Origin: Pseudomonas sp. C2B4 | Lineage (GTDB): Bacteria; Pseudomonadota; Gammaproteobacteria; Pseudomonadales; Pseudomonadaceae | Assembly (NCBI RefSeq): GCF_013359695.1 | Contig: NZ_JABFMU010000007.1 | Coordinates: 62,001-126,000 of the forward strand | Direction: 5' to 3' | Length of the DNA: 64,000 bases | Shown here: positions 9,034 through 17,355 of the stretch, piece after piece | Position numbering within the stretch: the first letter of the stretch is position 1 | Layout of the letters: each line of letters begins with the position of its first letter | Made by a program: the position numbers and the translations under genes | The notes under the pieces: model-generated | Database searches by the model: none | Told to the model about the DNA's origin: nothing | What the model saw: the letters and a program-made list of their open reading frames with translations, nothing else

Positions 9034-9636
9034 TCAGGCGAGTTCTGGGGCGTAAGCCTGCTCCAGCAACACCGTGAAGCGGTTGAACGCGTTGATGGCG
9101 CCTTTATCCAGCTGCGCTTCTTCCTCTGCACTGAACGCCAGTTCATCGAGGGTTTTGACGAAGTGCTTCCAGCCTTGCGCACGGCCGCCGGCCGGTTCGC
9201 CAAGGTGGCGGGCGCCGAAGGTTTCGCTCAGGCCCAGGCCCACGGCACGCTTGATCAGGAAGGCCGCCCCCAATTTCGAGCCTTCGGAGACGAACAACCA
9301 ACCCAGCGCTTCGGCTTTGCTTGGGTTATTCACAGCACCCGCAACCGGCGCCGGCACTTCGGTGTCCAGATCCGCGAGGTCAGCCTTGGCCGCTTCGGCG
9401 CGGCAGCGAGCAGGCAAGTCAGTAACGATGGCCGTCAGTTCGGCATCGTTGTACAGCGCCACCAGTTCCGACTGGAACAGGTACTGTGCCACCACGAAAC
9501 GGGCAAAGTTGGCCTGGGTTTCGAACGGTGCGTGGGCTTTGACCAGGGCATCGAGTTTGCTGTGGGGTTCGTGGGTGATCTGGTTCAGGCGTTGCGAGCG
9601 CAAGGCCGGGCGTTGAGTCGTGTCCTGAGTGGTCAT
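9034..9636 (-). CDS. hemO: Biliverdin-producing heme oxygenase (HemO/PigA type)
   Basis: A 200-residue cytoplasmic enzyme that opens heme to biliverdin, CO and free iron. The likely proximal heme ligand is H25 in the THEPHSKLD motif, close to the position known in PigA/HemO. The GWLFVSEGSKLGAAFL segment (about 112-127) matches the distal helix region with its flexible glycines. RBS AAGGA precedes the ATG. Immediately upstream is an STN-containing TonB receptor with its sigma/anti-sigma pair, so the locus would take up a heme source and release its iron. Confidence 0.93.
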   Translation of the reverse strand: MTTQDTTQRPALRSQRLNQITHEPHSKLDALVKAHAPFETQANFARFVVAQYLFQSELVALYNDAELTAIVTDLPARCRAEAAKADLADLDTEVPAPVAGAVNNPSKAEALGWLFVSEGSKLGAAFLIKRAVGLGLSETFGARHLGEPAGGRAQGWKHFVKTLDELAFSAEEEAQLDKGAINAFNRFTVLLEQAYAPELA

Positions 9637-9750
9637 GGAAAATCCTTGAGATATAGAAGTGCCTGGTAACGAGACGAATGAGCTGACGCATGACAGTAAA
9701 AAATCCTCACCGCGCGGCTCTCATTGAGTCGCGCAGCGAGGTGGCCGCCA

Positions 9751-12315
9751 TCAGATATCCCAAACCAGATTGATTGCGAAGTTGCGGCCCGGCTGGGTCA
9801 GGCGGTCGAGGTTGGCCGGTTGCGTCACCGAGGCTTCGCCGACGCTGTCGTAGCCGCGTACGTCATCCCACTGCCAGTATTTTTTGTTGGTCAGGTTGTA
9901 CAGGCCGGCGTTGACGGTCACCTCGTCGGTGACCTTGTAGAAGCCCGCCAGATCGAGCACGCCGTAACCCGGTGTCTTGAATTGGGTGCTGGTGCCGTCC
10001 GGAGTGTTGAAGCTGGTGCTGTCTACGCGGGTCTTGCGTTTGACCAGGGTCCAGCTCAGCAGTGCACCGTATTTGTCCTGGTCGTAACCCAGGCCGAACA
10101 CGCCAGTCAGCGGGTTGATGCTGTTAAGCGGTTCGCCGCTGTCATCGTTACGACCGTACAGGTAGGCCACCGAGCCCTGGGTGTAGAGGCCGCTCGGCGC
10201 ACCGAACGTATCCAGGTTCAAGCGACCCTTGAGCTCCAGGCCCTTGATGGTGGCGTGCTTGATGTTGTTGCTCTGGAAGGTTGTCTCGGTGTAGCCGGGC
10301 GTGATGGCGTTCTCGTCGATGAAGTCGCGATATTTGTTGTAGAACACCGCGACATCGAAGGTGCCTGCCTCGAACTGTCCGCGCAGGCCTGTTTCATAGC
10401 TCTTGCTCTTTTCCGGTTCGAGATCGGGGTTCGGCGCGACCTGATAGCCGCCCGCCACGTTCTCGAAGCGGCCATAGAGCGCCTTGGCGGTCGGCGTGCG
10501 AAAGCCTTCGGCGTATTGGCCGTACCAGGTGTAGTTGTCATTGAAACGGTAAGTCGTGCCGAATTTCGGCGACAGCCGATGCCAGGTTTTTTCGTCGTCA
10601 TTCACTTCGCCATTGCCGCTCTGGTCGGCAGTGGCCAGGAACTCGTCCGTCAGGTGCGGCTTGAGCTGGGTGTAGTCGTAGCGCAGTCCCGGCACAAAGG
10701 TCCAGTTGTTCCAGGCAATCTGATCCTGGGCAAACAGGCTGTAGGTGTTGATGGTCGGATCCGGGAAGTCGCTGGCCGGGGTCAGGCTGTCGGCAGGGCT
10801 GACGGCGCCGATGACGCGACAAGTGCCGGCCACGGTCAGGCAGGTGCCAGTGCCCGTGCGAAGGCCGGTGACTTTGTCTTGCTTGATAGTGGTGCCATAG
10901 GTGACGACATGGTCAGTGTCGGCGATGGCAAACGCCTTGTCGGCCTGGGCATCGAACACCCATTGGCGATCCTTGTAGGTGGTATCGCGATTACGCAGCA
11001 CCGTGCGCGACGGCGCGTAGATTTCTTCGGTACTCTGGTCGGTCTTGGCGATCTGGTAGTTCAGTGTCCACTTGATGTTGTCGGCCAGGAGGCTGTCCAG
11101 CGCAAAGCTGTGATCAAGGCCGAAGCGTTCACGGGTGATGGTGTCGTTGCCGGTGCGCGATTTGTAGAAACCGAAGCCACGCCCTGCGTTGAAGGGGCCG
11201 CCCACGGCGCTCAGTTGATTGGTGTCGCGATCGTCCTTGTAGTGCTCGTAGGTCAATCCGAAGCGGGCGTCGTCGGCGTAGTTCCAGCCCAGCTTGGCCA
11301 GGACGTTGGTGGTGCGCACGTCCTCCGGATTGGCTTCGGTGCGGTTCAGGCCGGTGCCCCCGGTCTCGCCATAGGACTCGGTTTCATGGCCATTGCGCTG
11401 GCTCAGGTGCAGTAAACCGTCGAAATCGCCGGTGCGCCCAGCCACGGTACCGGAGGTCAGCCAGCTGTCATCGGCCGAACTGTAGCCGGTCTTCAGGCGT
11501 GCGCCGACGTCCTGGCCAGGCTTGATGATGTCGTCCGGGTCCAGTGTGTAGTAACTGACGGCGCCGCCGATGGCGTTGCTGCCGTACAGCACCGACGCCG
11601 GGCCGCGCAGGATTTCCACGCGCTTGACGATTTCCGGGTCGACATAGTTGCGGTTGGTCTGGGCATACGGACCATTGAAGAAGCCGTCGGGCACTTGAAC
11701 GCCATCGACTTGGGTCAACACGCGGTCACCGTCGATGCCGCGGATGTTGTACCCGGAAAGTCCCGCGCGGGTGCCGGTACCGCCTACCGAAACGCCCGGT
11801 TCGTAGCGCACCAGATCCTTGATGTTATTAACGTTGTTGCGGTCGAGGTCTTCACGCGTCTGGACCGTGACGGTGCTTGGCACGCTGCTCACGTCCTGTT
11901 CCTGGCGAGTGGCGCTGATGGTCACCTGATCCAGGTTGAGGGCCCCGGCGATGCTGCGGCGTTCCAGCACGATGTTGTTGTTGCCCAGTTTGCGGTAGCT
12001 CAGGTTGGTCCCCACCAACAGGCGATCCAGGGCTTTTTCCGGCGGCAGCGATCCGCGTACGCCCGGGGAGTCCATACCTTGCGCCAGTTCGGCCGAGAAG
12101 CCGACCTGCCAGCCTGTCACGGCGGTAAAGGCATTGAGTGCCGAGACCAGCGATTGCGGCGCGATGGCGAACGCGTAATCGCCCATGTTGCGGCTCGGTT
12201 GCTCGGCGGGCGTCGCAGCCATGAGCGGCGCCGCGCCGGCCATCAGGATGGCGGCGGTCAGCAGCGACAGCATGCGCGAAGGTGAAGAGGACTGGCGGGT
12301 AAGGCGAGAGGACAT
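9751..12315 (-). CDS. TonB-dependent outer-membrane receptor with signalling domain, heme-type
   Basis: An 854-residue transducer receptor: signal peptide about 1-33, STN signalling domain about 45-115, plug about 130-250 (TQVDGVQVPDG, ILRGPASVLYGSNAIGGAV), then the beta-barrel. The STN domain should contact the FecR-like protein in the periplasm. The long-form match is to the hemoglobin/transferrin/lactoferrin receptor family, and the adjacent heme oxygenase supports heme as substrate. FRTP and NPDL boxes are present, but I see no histidine between them. The ATG at 12315 has CGGAGCG upstream. Possible alternatives are Hxu- or Has-like systems; no hemophore gene is in the window. Confidence 0.88.
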   Translation of the reverse strand: MSSRLTRQSSSPSRMLSLLTAAILMAGAAPLMAATPAEQPSRNMGDYAFAIAPQSLVSALNAFTAVTGWQVGFSAELAQGMDSPGVRGSLPPEKALDRLLVGTNLSYRKLGNNNIVLERRSIAGALNLDQVTISATRQEQDVSSVPSTVTVQTREDLDRNNVNNIKDLVRYEPGVSVGGTGTRAGLSGYNIRGIDGDRVLTQVDGVQVPDGFFNGPYAQTNRNYVDPEIVKRVEILRGPASVLYGSNAIGGAVSYYTLDPDDIIKPGQDVGARLKTGYSSADDSWLTSGTVAGRTGDFDGLLHLSQRNGHETESYGETGGTGLNRTEANPEDVRTTNVLAKLGWNYADDARFGLTYEHYKDDRDTNQLSAVGGPFNAGRGFGFYKSRTGNDTITRERFGLDHSFALDSLLADNIKWTLNYQIAKTDQSTEEIYAPSRTVLRNRDTTYKDRQWVFDAQADKAFAIADTDHVVTYGTTIKQDKVTGLRTGTGTCLTVAGTCRVIGAVSPADSLTPASDFPDPTINTYSLFAQDQIAWNNWTFVPGLRYDYTQLKPHLTDEFLATADQSGNGEVNDDEKTWHRLSPKFGTTYRFNDNYTWYGQYAEGFRTPTAKALYGRFENVAGGYQVAPNPDLEPEKSKSYETGLRGQFEAGTFDVAVFYNKYRDFIDENAITPGYTETTFQSNNIKHATIKGLELKGRLNLDTFGAPSGLYTQGSVAYLYGRNDDSGEPLNSINPLTGVFGLGYDQDKYGALLSWTLVKRKTRVDSTSFNTPDGTSTQFKTPGYGVLDLAGFYKVTDEVTVNAGLYNLTNKKYWQWDDVRGYDSVGEASVTQPANLDRLTQPGRNFAINLVWDI

Positions 12316-12421
12316 CGATAGCGCTCCGTGTCGCACGAATCTTTATAGGTGCTGATTGGCATTTAGAGATGCGAATCAATTGCATTGGCTATAACGAGAC
12401 GTACAAGCTTTGGCTATCGAG

Positions 12422-12436
12422 TAAAAATAATTCTCA
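12422..12436 (-). promoter_or_regulatory. Fur box before the TonB receptor
   Basis: Read on the minus strand, TGAGAATTATTTTTA matches the 7-1-7 Fur consensus at about 11 of 14 positions. It lies just after the anti-sigma stop codon and about 107 bases before the receptor ATG, so the receptor may have its own iron-controlled promoter. Confidence 0.6.
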
Positions 12437-12437
12437 T

Positions 12438-13403
12438 TTAGTTCAAGATCACCAGCGCCGGGTATTCCTTGAGCCGTGCCGAGGTGATGTGGGCCAGCGA
12501 GCGGACCACGTCCAGTGGCTGGTCGAGACGGTAATTTCCAGTCACGGCCACATCGGCCAACTGCTCGTTGGTGTTGATGATCCAGCCCGGATAGTAGCGA
12601 CCCAGTTCCGCCAGTACCTGGCTCAGCGGACAGTTTTCAAACACCAGGCGACCCTGGACCCACGCCAGGTCGGTGGCAGCGTCAACCTTGGACGGCCGGT
12701 CGAAACCGTTGGGGCCAATGCGGATGCTTTCTCCGGCCGATAGGCGAACCCGCGCATCGTCACGGGTGGCGCGCAAGTCGACATCGCCGCGCTGAACCCG
12801 AACCTGGGTCACGCCATCCAGATATCGCACGGCGAATGCCGTATCGCGAACGCTGGCGGTGACGGGGCCTGCGTCGATCTCCAGCGGTTGGCCGCGATGG
12901 GGCTGCACCTCGAAAAACGCCTCGCCCTGATACAGGCGTGCCACGCGCTGCTGGTCATTGATGGTGCTGGAAAAGGCCGAGTTGGTGTTGAGCAGGACTT
13001 TCGAACCGTCCTCCAGTTGCAGGCGCTGGCGTTCACCCACCACGGTCAGGTGATCGGCCTGCAAGCGCAGCGGCAGATTGCTGAAACTGAACAGGCCGAG
13101 GATCAGCACGGCGGCGGTGGCCAAGGGTTTCCAGTGCGGACGCACCCGCGACAGCACGGTGACCTTGGCTGGCTGCGACGCCAGCGCTTGTGCGCATTGC
13201 GTGACTTGCGGGCCGTTCCAGATCGCCTGGGCCCTGGCGAACGCCTCTGCATGTGCGGGGTCGGCCGCGAGCCAATGGTGGAACTGGCGGGTCTGTTCTT
13301 CGCTCGGGCTGTCCAGCACGATCAGCCAGTCCAGGGCCTGGTCCATCGCATCGGCAGTGGCCTGCGCCGGGGAGGGCGAAGGAGAGCGGCGGGTGTCCGT
13401 CAC
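12438..13403 (-). CDS. FecR-like anti-sigma/sigma regulator
   Basis: A 321-residue inner-membrane regulator that relays occupancy of the TonB receptor to the ECF sigma factor. It has an N-terminal DUF4880 segment (QALDWLIVLDSPSEEQTRQF, HHWLAADPAHAEAF) that binds the sigma factor, one membrane helix at about 92-110, a periplasmic FecR domain with GERQRLQLEDGSKVLLNTNS, and a C-terminal domain with FENCPLSQVLAELGRYY. The order sigma / anti-sigma / receptor is the standard cell-surface signalling arrangement. Confidence 0.93.
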   Translation of the reverse strand: MTDTRRSPSPSPAQATADAMDQALDWLIVLDSPSEEQTRQFHHWLAADPAHAEAFARAQAIWNGPQVTQCAQALASQPAKVTVLSRVRPHWKPLATAAVLILGLFSFSNLPLRLQADHLTVVGERQRLQLEDGSKVLLNTNSAFSSTINDQQRVARLYQGEAFFEVQPHRGQPLEIDAGPVTASVRDTAFAVRYLDGVTQVRVQRGDVDLRATRDDARVRLSAGESIRIGPNGFDRPSKVDAATDLAWVQGRLVFENCPLSQVLAELGRYYPGWIINTNEQLADVAVTGNYRLDQPLDVVRSLAHITSARLKEYPALVILN

Positions 13404-13504
13404 GGTGTTTCCTCGGCGTGTCTGTGCACGGCTGTTTTTTTAGTGAAGCGCAAAAGAGGGGCAAGGGTAGCCCCGATGAACAAAGGCGTCGAGACACGGG
13501 CGAC

Positions 13505-14023
13505 TCAGCGGCCGTTCAAGCGGTCGGCGACGCCGATGCAGATGCTCATGATCAGTTTCAGCTCCTTCTGCACGGTGCTGAGCGACACGCCGAGTGTTTC
13601 GGCGATCTCCAGGTAGCTGTGGCCGTGCAAGCGGCTGAGGATGAAAATCTGTTGCTGGCGGGGACTGAGTTGACCCAGGCGCACGTTCAGGCGCTCGAGC
13701 AATTGTTCGGCATGGGCAGCATCCTCGGCACTGCTGGCGGGGGCGGCGACGCTTTCCACCACGTCCGGCGGCACGTCATCGACCATGGTGCGCGAATGGA
13801 TGCGTCGCGCGCGCAAATGGTCCAGCGCCAGGTTGCGGGCGGTCTGGAAAACAAAAGGTTCCAGATGATCGATAGCCCGCTCGCCGAGTGCGCGGGTCAC
13901 CCGCAGGTAGGTTTCCTGCAGGAGGTCTTCGGCGGTGCTGTGATTGTTGACCATCCGTTCCAGCGTGCGCAGCAGAGAGACTCGCTGGGTGATGAAGACG
14001 TCGTTGAAGCGCGATTGACTCAC
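13505..14023 (-). CDS. FecI-like ECF sigma factor
   Basis: A 172-residue extracytoplasmic-function sigma factor. Region 2 carries AEDLLQETYLRVTRAL (about 31-46), and region 4 has the helix-turn-helix SYLEIAETLGVSLSTVQKELKLIM near the C-terminus. It should drive the TonB receptor gene in response to the external ligand. A near-perfect Fur box precedes it, so iron limits its synthesis. Its sequence resembles HasI/HxuI-type factors, but I cannot fix which from sequence alone. Confidence 0.93.
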   Translation of the reverse strand: MSQSRFNDVFITQRVSLLRTLERMVNNHSTAEDLLQETYLRVTRALGERAIDHLEPFVFQTARNLALDHLRARRIHSRTMVDDVPPDVVESVAAPASSAEDAAHAEQLLERLNVRLGQLSPRQQQIFILSRLHGHSYLEIAETLGVSLSTVQKELKLIMSICIGVADRLNGR

Positions 14024-14049
14024 GGGAGGACCTGATCCGTTTCGAGCGA

Positions 14050-14066
14050 ATGATAATGCTTATCAT
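14050..14066 (-). promoter_or_regulatory. Fur box before the ECF sigma gene
   Basis: ATGATAATGCTTATCAT is a perfect 7-3-7 palindrome and matches the Fur 7-1-7 consensus at 13 of 14 positions. It lies 27 bases before the sigma factor ATG. Confidence 0.88.
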
Positions 14067-14317
14067 CTGTGTGGGTGGTCAAGTAATAGTTTGTGTGGGT
14101 TTTCGTTACTTCCAGAAAAGAAGGGCGCTGAATAAGGTCCGCTCGCCAGGCAGAAAGCTGTGCTCTTTTCGCTAACGGGAGGCTGTTGCTGTCGGATATT
14201 TCAGGGTTGGTCGTAGGTTCGATCCCAAACATCTTTGGGCTTCTTAAGCAGGTCTGGATGGCTGTTACACCCCTTGTTGATACTTCGTTTAACGAGGTTA
14301 ATCGGCAGGAGCATCAC

Positions 14318-15157
14318 GTGACGGCATTCACGGAGCGGGGAAAGCCACTTCTCTACAACAATCCATTTACGTGGCGGTCTCTTGGCCACGCACTGGCTGT
14401 CAGCCTGTTGGCACTCGCCACTGGCGGTTGCGTGTTTGCACCGGCAGAAAACTTCACCTTGCAGGCTGAAGTGCCGGCGGATTTCCGGGTCAAGGCCGAC
14501 GCCTTTTATGTGCCGGCCACCGGCGAAACCTGCGAGGCCCCACCGCGCCAGCGCGGAAAAGTGGCGCCCAATCGCAAGTTCTTCACCAGTGAATACCAGA
14601 GCGTTGCGCGCACGTCGGAGTTTCAGATTCCGCTGACGACGCGTGCGGGTGGCTGTCCGCTGGTGTTGAGAAGTTTGAAGTTGAATCTGGATGCGAAGTG
14701 GGGGACGCATTGGTCCCACATAGGTGGCGACTTTGCCAGTCTGGCTTTTCGCGATGTGCTTGGGCCGGATTTTCCAGCGTTTCCTGGCGCGGGTGTTCAG
14801 GAGTTTCAGGGGCAGTGCCAGTGGTTGTTCCGCACCGTAGGACCCAATAGAGCCATTGTAAAAATTCTGCATTGTCGGGCCATCGATGCGGACGGGCAGA
14901 TGCTGAATCGCATGGCGGGCGGGGTGTTGCAGCGCGATCAGTTACCGGGCCGGACGGTGCGGATGGTGTTCAAGATGGCGCGTCAGGAGCAGCCGTATTA
15001 CCGCGGATGGTGGTTCGAAACACCTGGTGGCTGGAAACCATGCACCGGTCGTTGGGGTACCAGCAACGAAGAATGGTGCACCCATCCCCCCACATTCACA
15101 GATTTCAAACTGCCTGATGGCAGGACCTGCACCGTTTACCCCAACTGCACTGAATAA
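14318..15157 (+). CDS. Predicted lipoprotein, candidate immunity protein of the adjacent T6SS lipase
   Basis: A 279-residue protein not recognised as a named family. The GTG start at 14318 was chosen because AGGAG lies six bases upstream; a longer ATG start at 14258 has no good ribosome site. A hydrophobic segment at about 22-35 ends in ATGGC, a lipobox-like site with C38, so export and lipidation are likely. The mature part is rich in cysteines. The next gene, 12 bases downstream, is a lipase of T6SS effector type. Known phospholipase effectors are often paired with periplasmic lipoprotein inhibitors, so an immunity role is a reasonable inference but unproven. Confidence 0.75.
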   Translation: MTAFTERGKPLLYNNPFTWRSLGHALAVSLLALATGGCVFAPAENFTLQAEVPADFRVKADAFYVPATGETCEAPPRQRGKVAPNRKFFTSEYQSVARTSEFQIPLTTRAGGCPLVLRSLKLNLDAKWGTHWSHIGGDFASLAFRDVLGPDFPAFPGAGVQEFQGQCQWLFRTVGPNRAIVKILHCRAIDADGQMLNRMAGGVLQRDQLPGRTVRMVFKMARQEQPYYRGWWFETPGGWKPCTGRWGTSNEEWCTHPPTFTDFKLPDGRTCTVYPNCTE

Positions 15158-15169
15158 GGGAGCAACACC

Positions 15170-17323
15170 ATGGACAAGGAACAAGAGGACAGCTTTTTCA
15201 GCAGCAAAATGCTGGCCTGCCCGCTGCGGGGGCATTGGACGAGTTTTCAATTGGTTGACGAGTTTGGCGACGGCAAACCTTACGGTGGTCTGTCCTATAC
15301 CGCTGTCGACAGTGTCGGCCAGGCATTTTCCGGCAGGTTGAATGGTGAGGGTTTTGCAAAGGTGGAAAACCACTACCGTGGGCCAGTGGTGTTAACGATG
15401 GACGCACCGCACTCCCGTATTCACAAACTCTACGCTCGTCTGATGGATCGTATTCACTACCCCCTCCCCATCACCGAACTCCAGGTCCGCGCCGAACAAA
15501 CCCGCTTCTTCCACGAAGACGGCTTCCGCCGCGAACACAACCCGGCCATCAAGGATGCCGACGTCTTTCTTCAGGTCGAAGTCCGCGACCTGGTCCGCCA
15601 AGGCGCGCATCTGCCGCCGGTGGTCAAGCGCTTCTACGAACCGCAAAGTTCGCTGCTGCGGGCCATGAACGAACTGGGGATCGGTCCCGAGCATCCCTTC
15701 GGTATCGCCCTGAGCCCCAACCAGCACAATGTGCTGGAAGTGCGGCCGCTGCGTGCGTTGCGGCCACTGCTGTCCACCGATGACCAGTTTTGTGCCCTGA
15801 ACCTCTATCAACTGGCCCTGATGGCGACCTTGAGTTACACCGACTTCGGCCAGGATCCGGCGAAAAGGCCGGTGGACAAGGTGCGTTTCGCGGAGGATCC
15901 GAGCGTCGGCCATCTGTTCGGCGAGGCGCTGGCCGGTTTTCGCGAAAACTGGCGCATCGACAAAGGTCAGCGCCAACGGTTCTACCCGCTGTACGAAGAC
16001 GTGCCCTATTCGAAACGGCTGGAGATCCTGCCGTTCGACCCGACGCTGTATGCATCCAATCACCCGGACAAAGGTGAGGATCAGGAGCATCCGGCCAACC
16101 AGCATTTTTTCGATGACCAGGAGGATGGCGGCGATACCCAGGCGTTCATCTGTCATCACGACGAAGTCATCCTGATTGCGGTGCGCGGCACGGCCAGTCT
16201 CAAGGACGCGATCCGTGATGTGGACGCGCTGCAAGTGCCGTTCGAGGAAGGCGTCGGCAAGGTTCACAAGGGGTTTTACGACGCGTTTCGGGCAATCAAG
16301 GAGTTCGTCCTGCGCTATCTGGATAGATTTCATGCCGGGCAAAAAATCATCATCTGTGGCCACAGCCTCGGCGGTGCCATTGCCTTGTTGCTCGCGGAAG
16401 CACTCCGCCGACGTCCCGCCACGAACTACAACATCCTCCTCTACACCTACGGCGCCCCCCGCACCGGCGACGCGGACTTCGTCCAGGGCGCCGCCGAGCT
16501 CGTCCACCACCGCATGGTCAACAACAACGACCCGGTACCCGGCGTGCCCGCGCGCTGGATGGACGCCAACTGGAAAGTCTGGGTGCCGGGCCTGACGATG
16601 ACCGCCCTGAGCGGCTATGGTCTGCTGCTGTTCGGTACCGGTCTGGTGCGTGTCGGCGGTGCGCCCTACGAACATCATGGCCAGCAACAGCACTTCATGC
16701 CCGTGCGTTTCGGTGAAAAGGATTCGTCGGCGGTGTTGTGGGACCCCGCCTGCGAGTCCATCGAAGGCACCGCTTGCAGCAGGATTCTGCAAAAGTGGCG
16801 TGGTGATATGCCAATGCGCGGCAACCTGCTGGCGCAACTGATCGACTATCAGGACCACATGATGGTGGCCAGCTACATTCCTTTCGCCTGGGCGACCTTG
16901 CGTCGCTGGCAGCAGGCCCAGGAAAGCGGCAGAACCGTGGTGACCGGCCATGAGTATCATCTGATCGATAACGCCCTGACGACGCTCAAGGCGAAACTGC
17001 AGGAGTATGCCCGCGAGATGCGTTACGACGTAGGGCCGCGTGGCGCGACAGAAGCGCAAAGTGCCGTCAGGAGCGCTCTATCCAGGGAGCAGGGCCGACT
17101 GGAGCAAACTCGCGATCGCTTGCTGACGTTGTACGCTCGCCGGCTCACGTTGGCAGATGTGTACGGCAATGCGGCCCAGTCAGCGGAGTTCGCCAGCAGC
17201 GTGGCGCGCTGGGCAAAGCACACGGAAAATCAGCAGTCGGAACAGTACGCCAGCCTTCCCCCGTTATTGGATTCCGAGCGTCGGCTGGCGGCTCAACCGT
17301 TGGATATCGACTCCTACGTCTGA
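15170..17323 (+). CDS. T6SS-associated lipase-3-type effector
   Basis: A 717-residue protein with an alpha/beta-hydrolase lipase core at about 320-470: CGHSLGGAIALLLAEAL with nucleophile S399, YGAPRTGDADF, and NNNDPVPGVP with the likely acid D454. A hydrophobic segment follows at about 470-490. The catalytic histidine is less certain; the YEHHG or YQDHMM segments are candidates. The N-terminal 300 residues are unassigned. It has no signal peptide, which fits delivery by the VgrG spike encoded 32 bases downstream. It would act on phospholipids of target cells. It resembles lipase-class-3 Tle effectors in general; subfamily assignment needs alignment. Confidence 0.85.
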   Translation: MDKEQEDSFFSSKMLACPLRGHWTSFQLVDEFGDGKPYGGLSYTAVDSVGQAFSGRLNGEGFAKVENHYRGPVVLTMDAPHSRIHKLYARLMDRIHYPLPITELQVRAEQTRFFHEDGFRREHNPAIKDADVFLQVEVRDLVRQGAHLPPVVKRFYEPQSSLLRAMNELGIGPEHPFGIALSPNQHNVLEVRPLRALRPLLSTDDQFCALNLYQLALMATLSYTDFGQDPAKRPVDKVRFAEDPSVGHLFGEALAGFRENWRIDKGQRQRFYPLYEDVPYSKRLEILPFDPTLYASNHPDKGEDQEHPANQHFFDDQEDGGDTQAFICHHDEVILIAVRGTASLKDAIRDVDALQVPFEEGVGKVHKGFYDAFRAIKEFVLRYLDRFHAGQKIIICGHSLGGAIALLLAEALRRRPATNYNILLYTYGAPRTGDADFVQGAAELVHHRMVNNNDPVPGVPARWMDANWKVWVPGLTMTALSGYGLLLFGTGLVRVGGAPYEHHGQQQHFMPVRFGEKDSSAVLWDPACESIEGTACSRILQKWRGDMPMRGNLLAQLIDYQDHMMVASYIPFAWATLRRWQQAQESGRTVVTGHEYHLIDNALTTLKAKLQEYAREMRYDVGPRGATEAQSAVRSALSREQGRLEQTRDRLLTLYARRLTLADVYGNAAQSAEFASSVARWAKHTENQQSEQYASLPPLLDSERRLAAQPLDIDSYV

Positions 17324-17355
17324 ATGTTGCCCACTTGTTTTTAAAGGACTAAACG

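Noticed and set aside
14205..14230. tRNA T-arm-like sequence (GTAGGTTCGATCCCAA) upstream of the T6SS cluster, a possible attachment site
   Set aside because: The T-loop is present but the stem pairs at only three of five positions and no acceptor stem, anticodon arm or CCA is found. No integrase is in the window.
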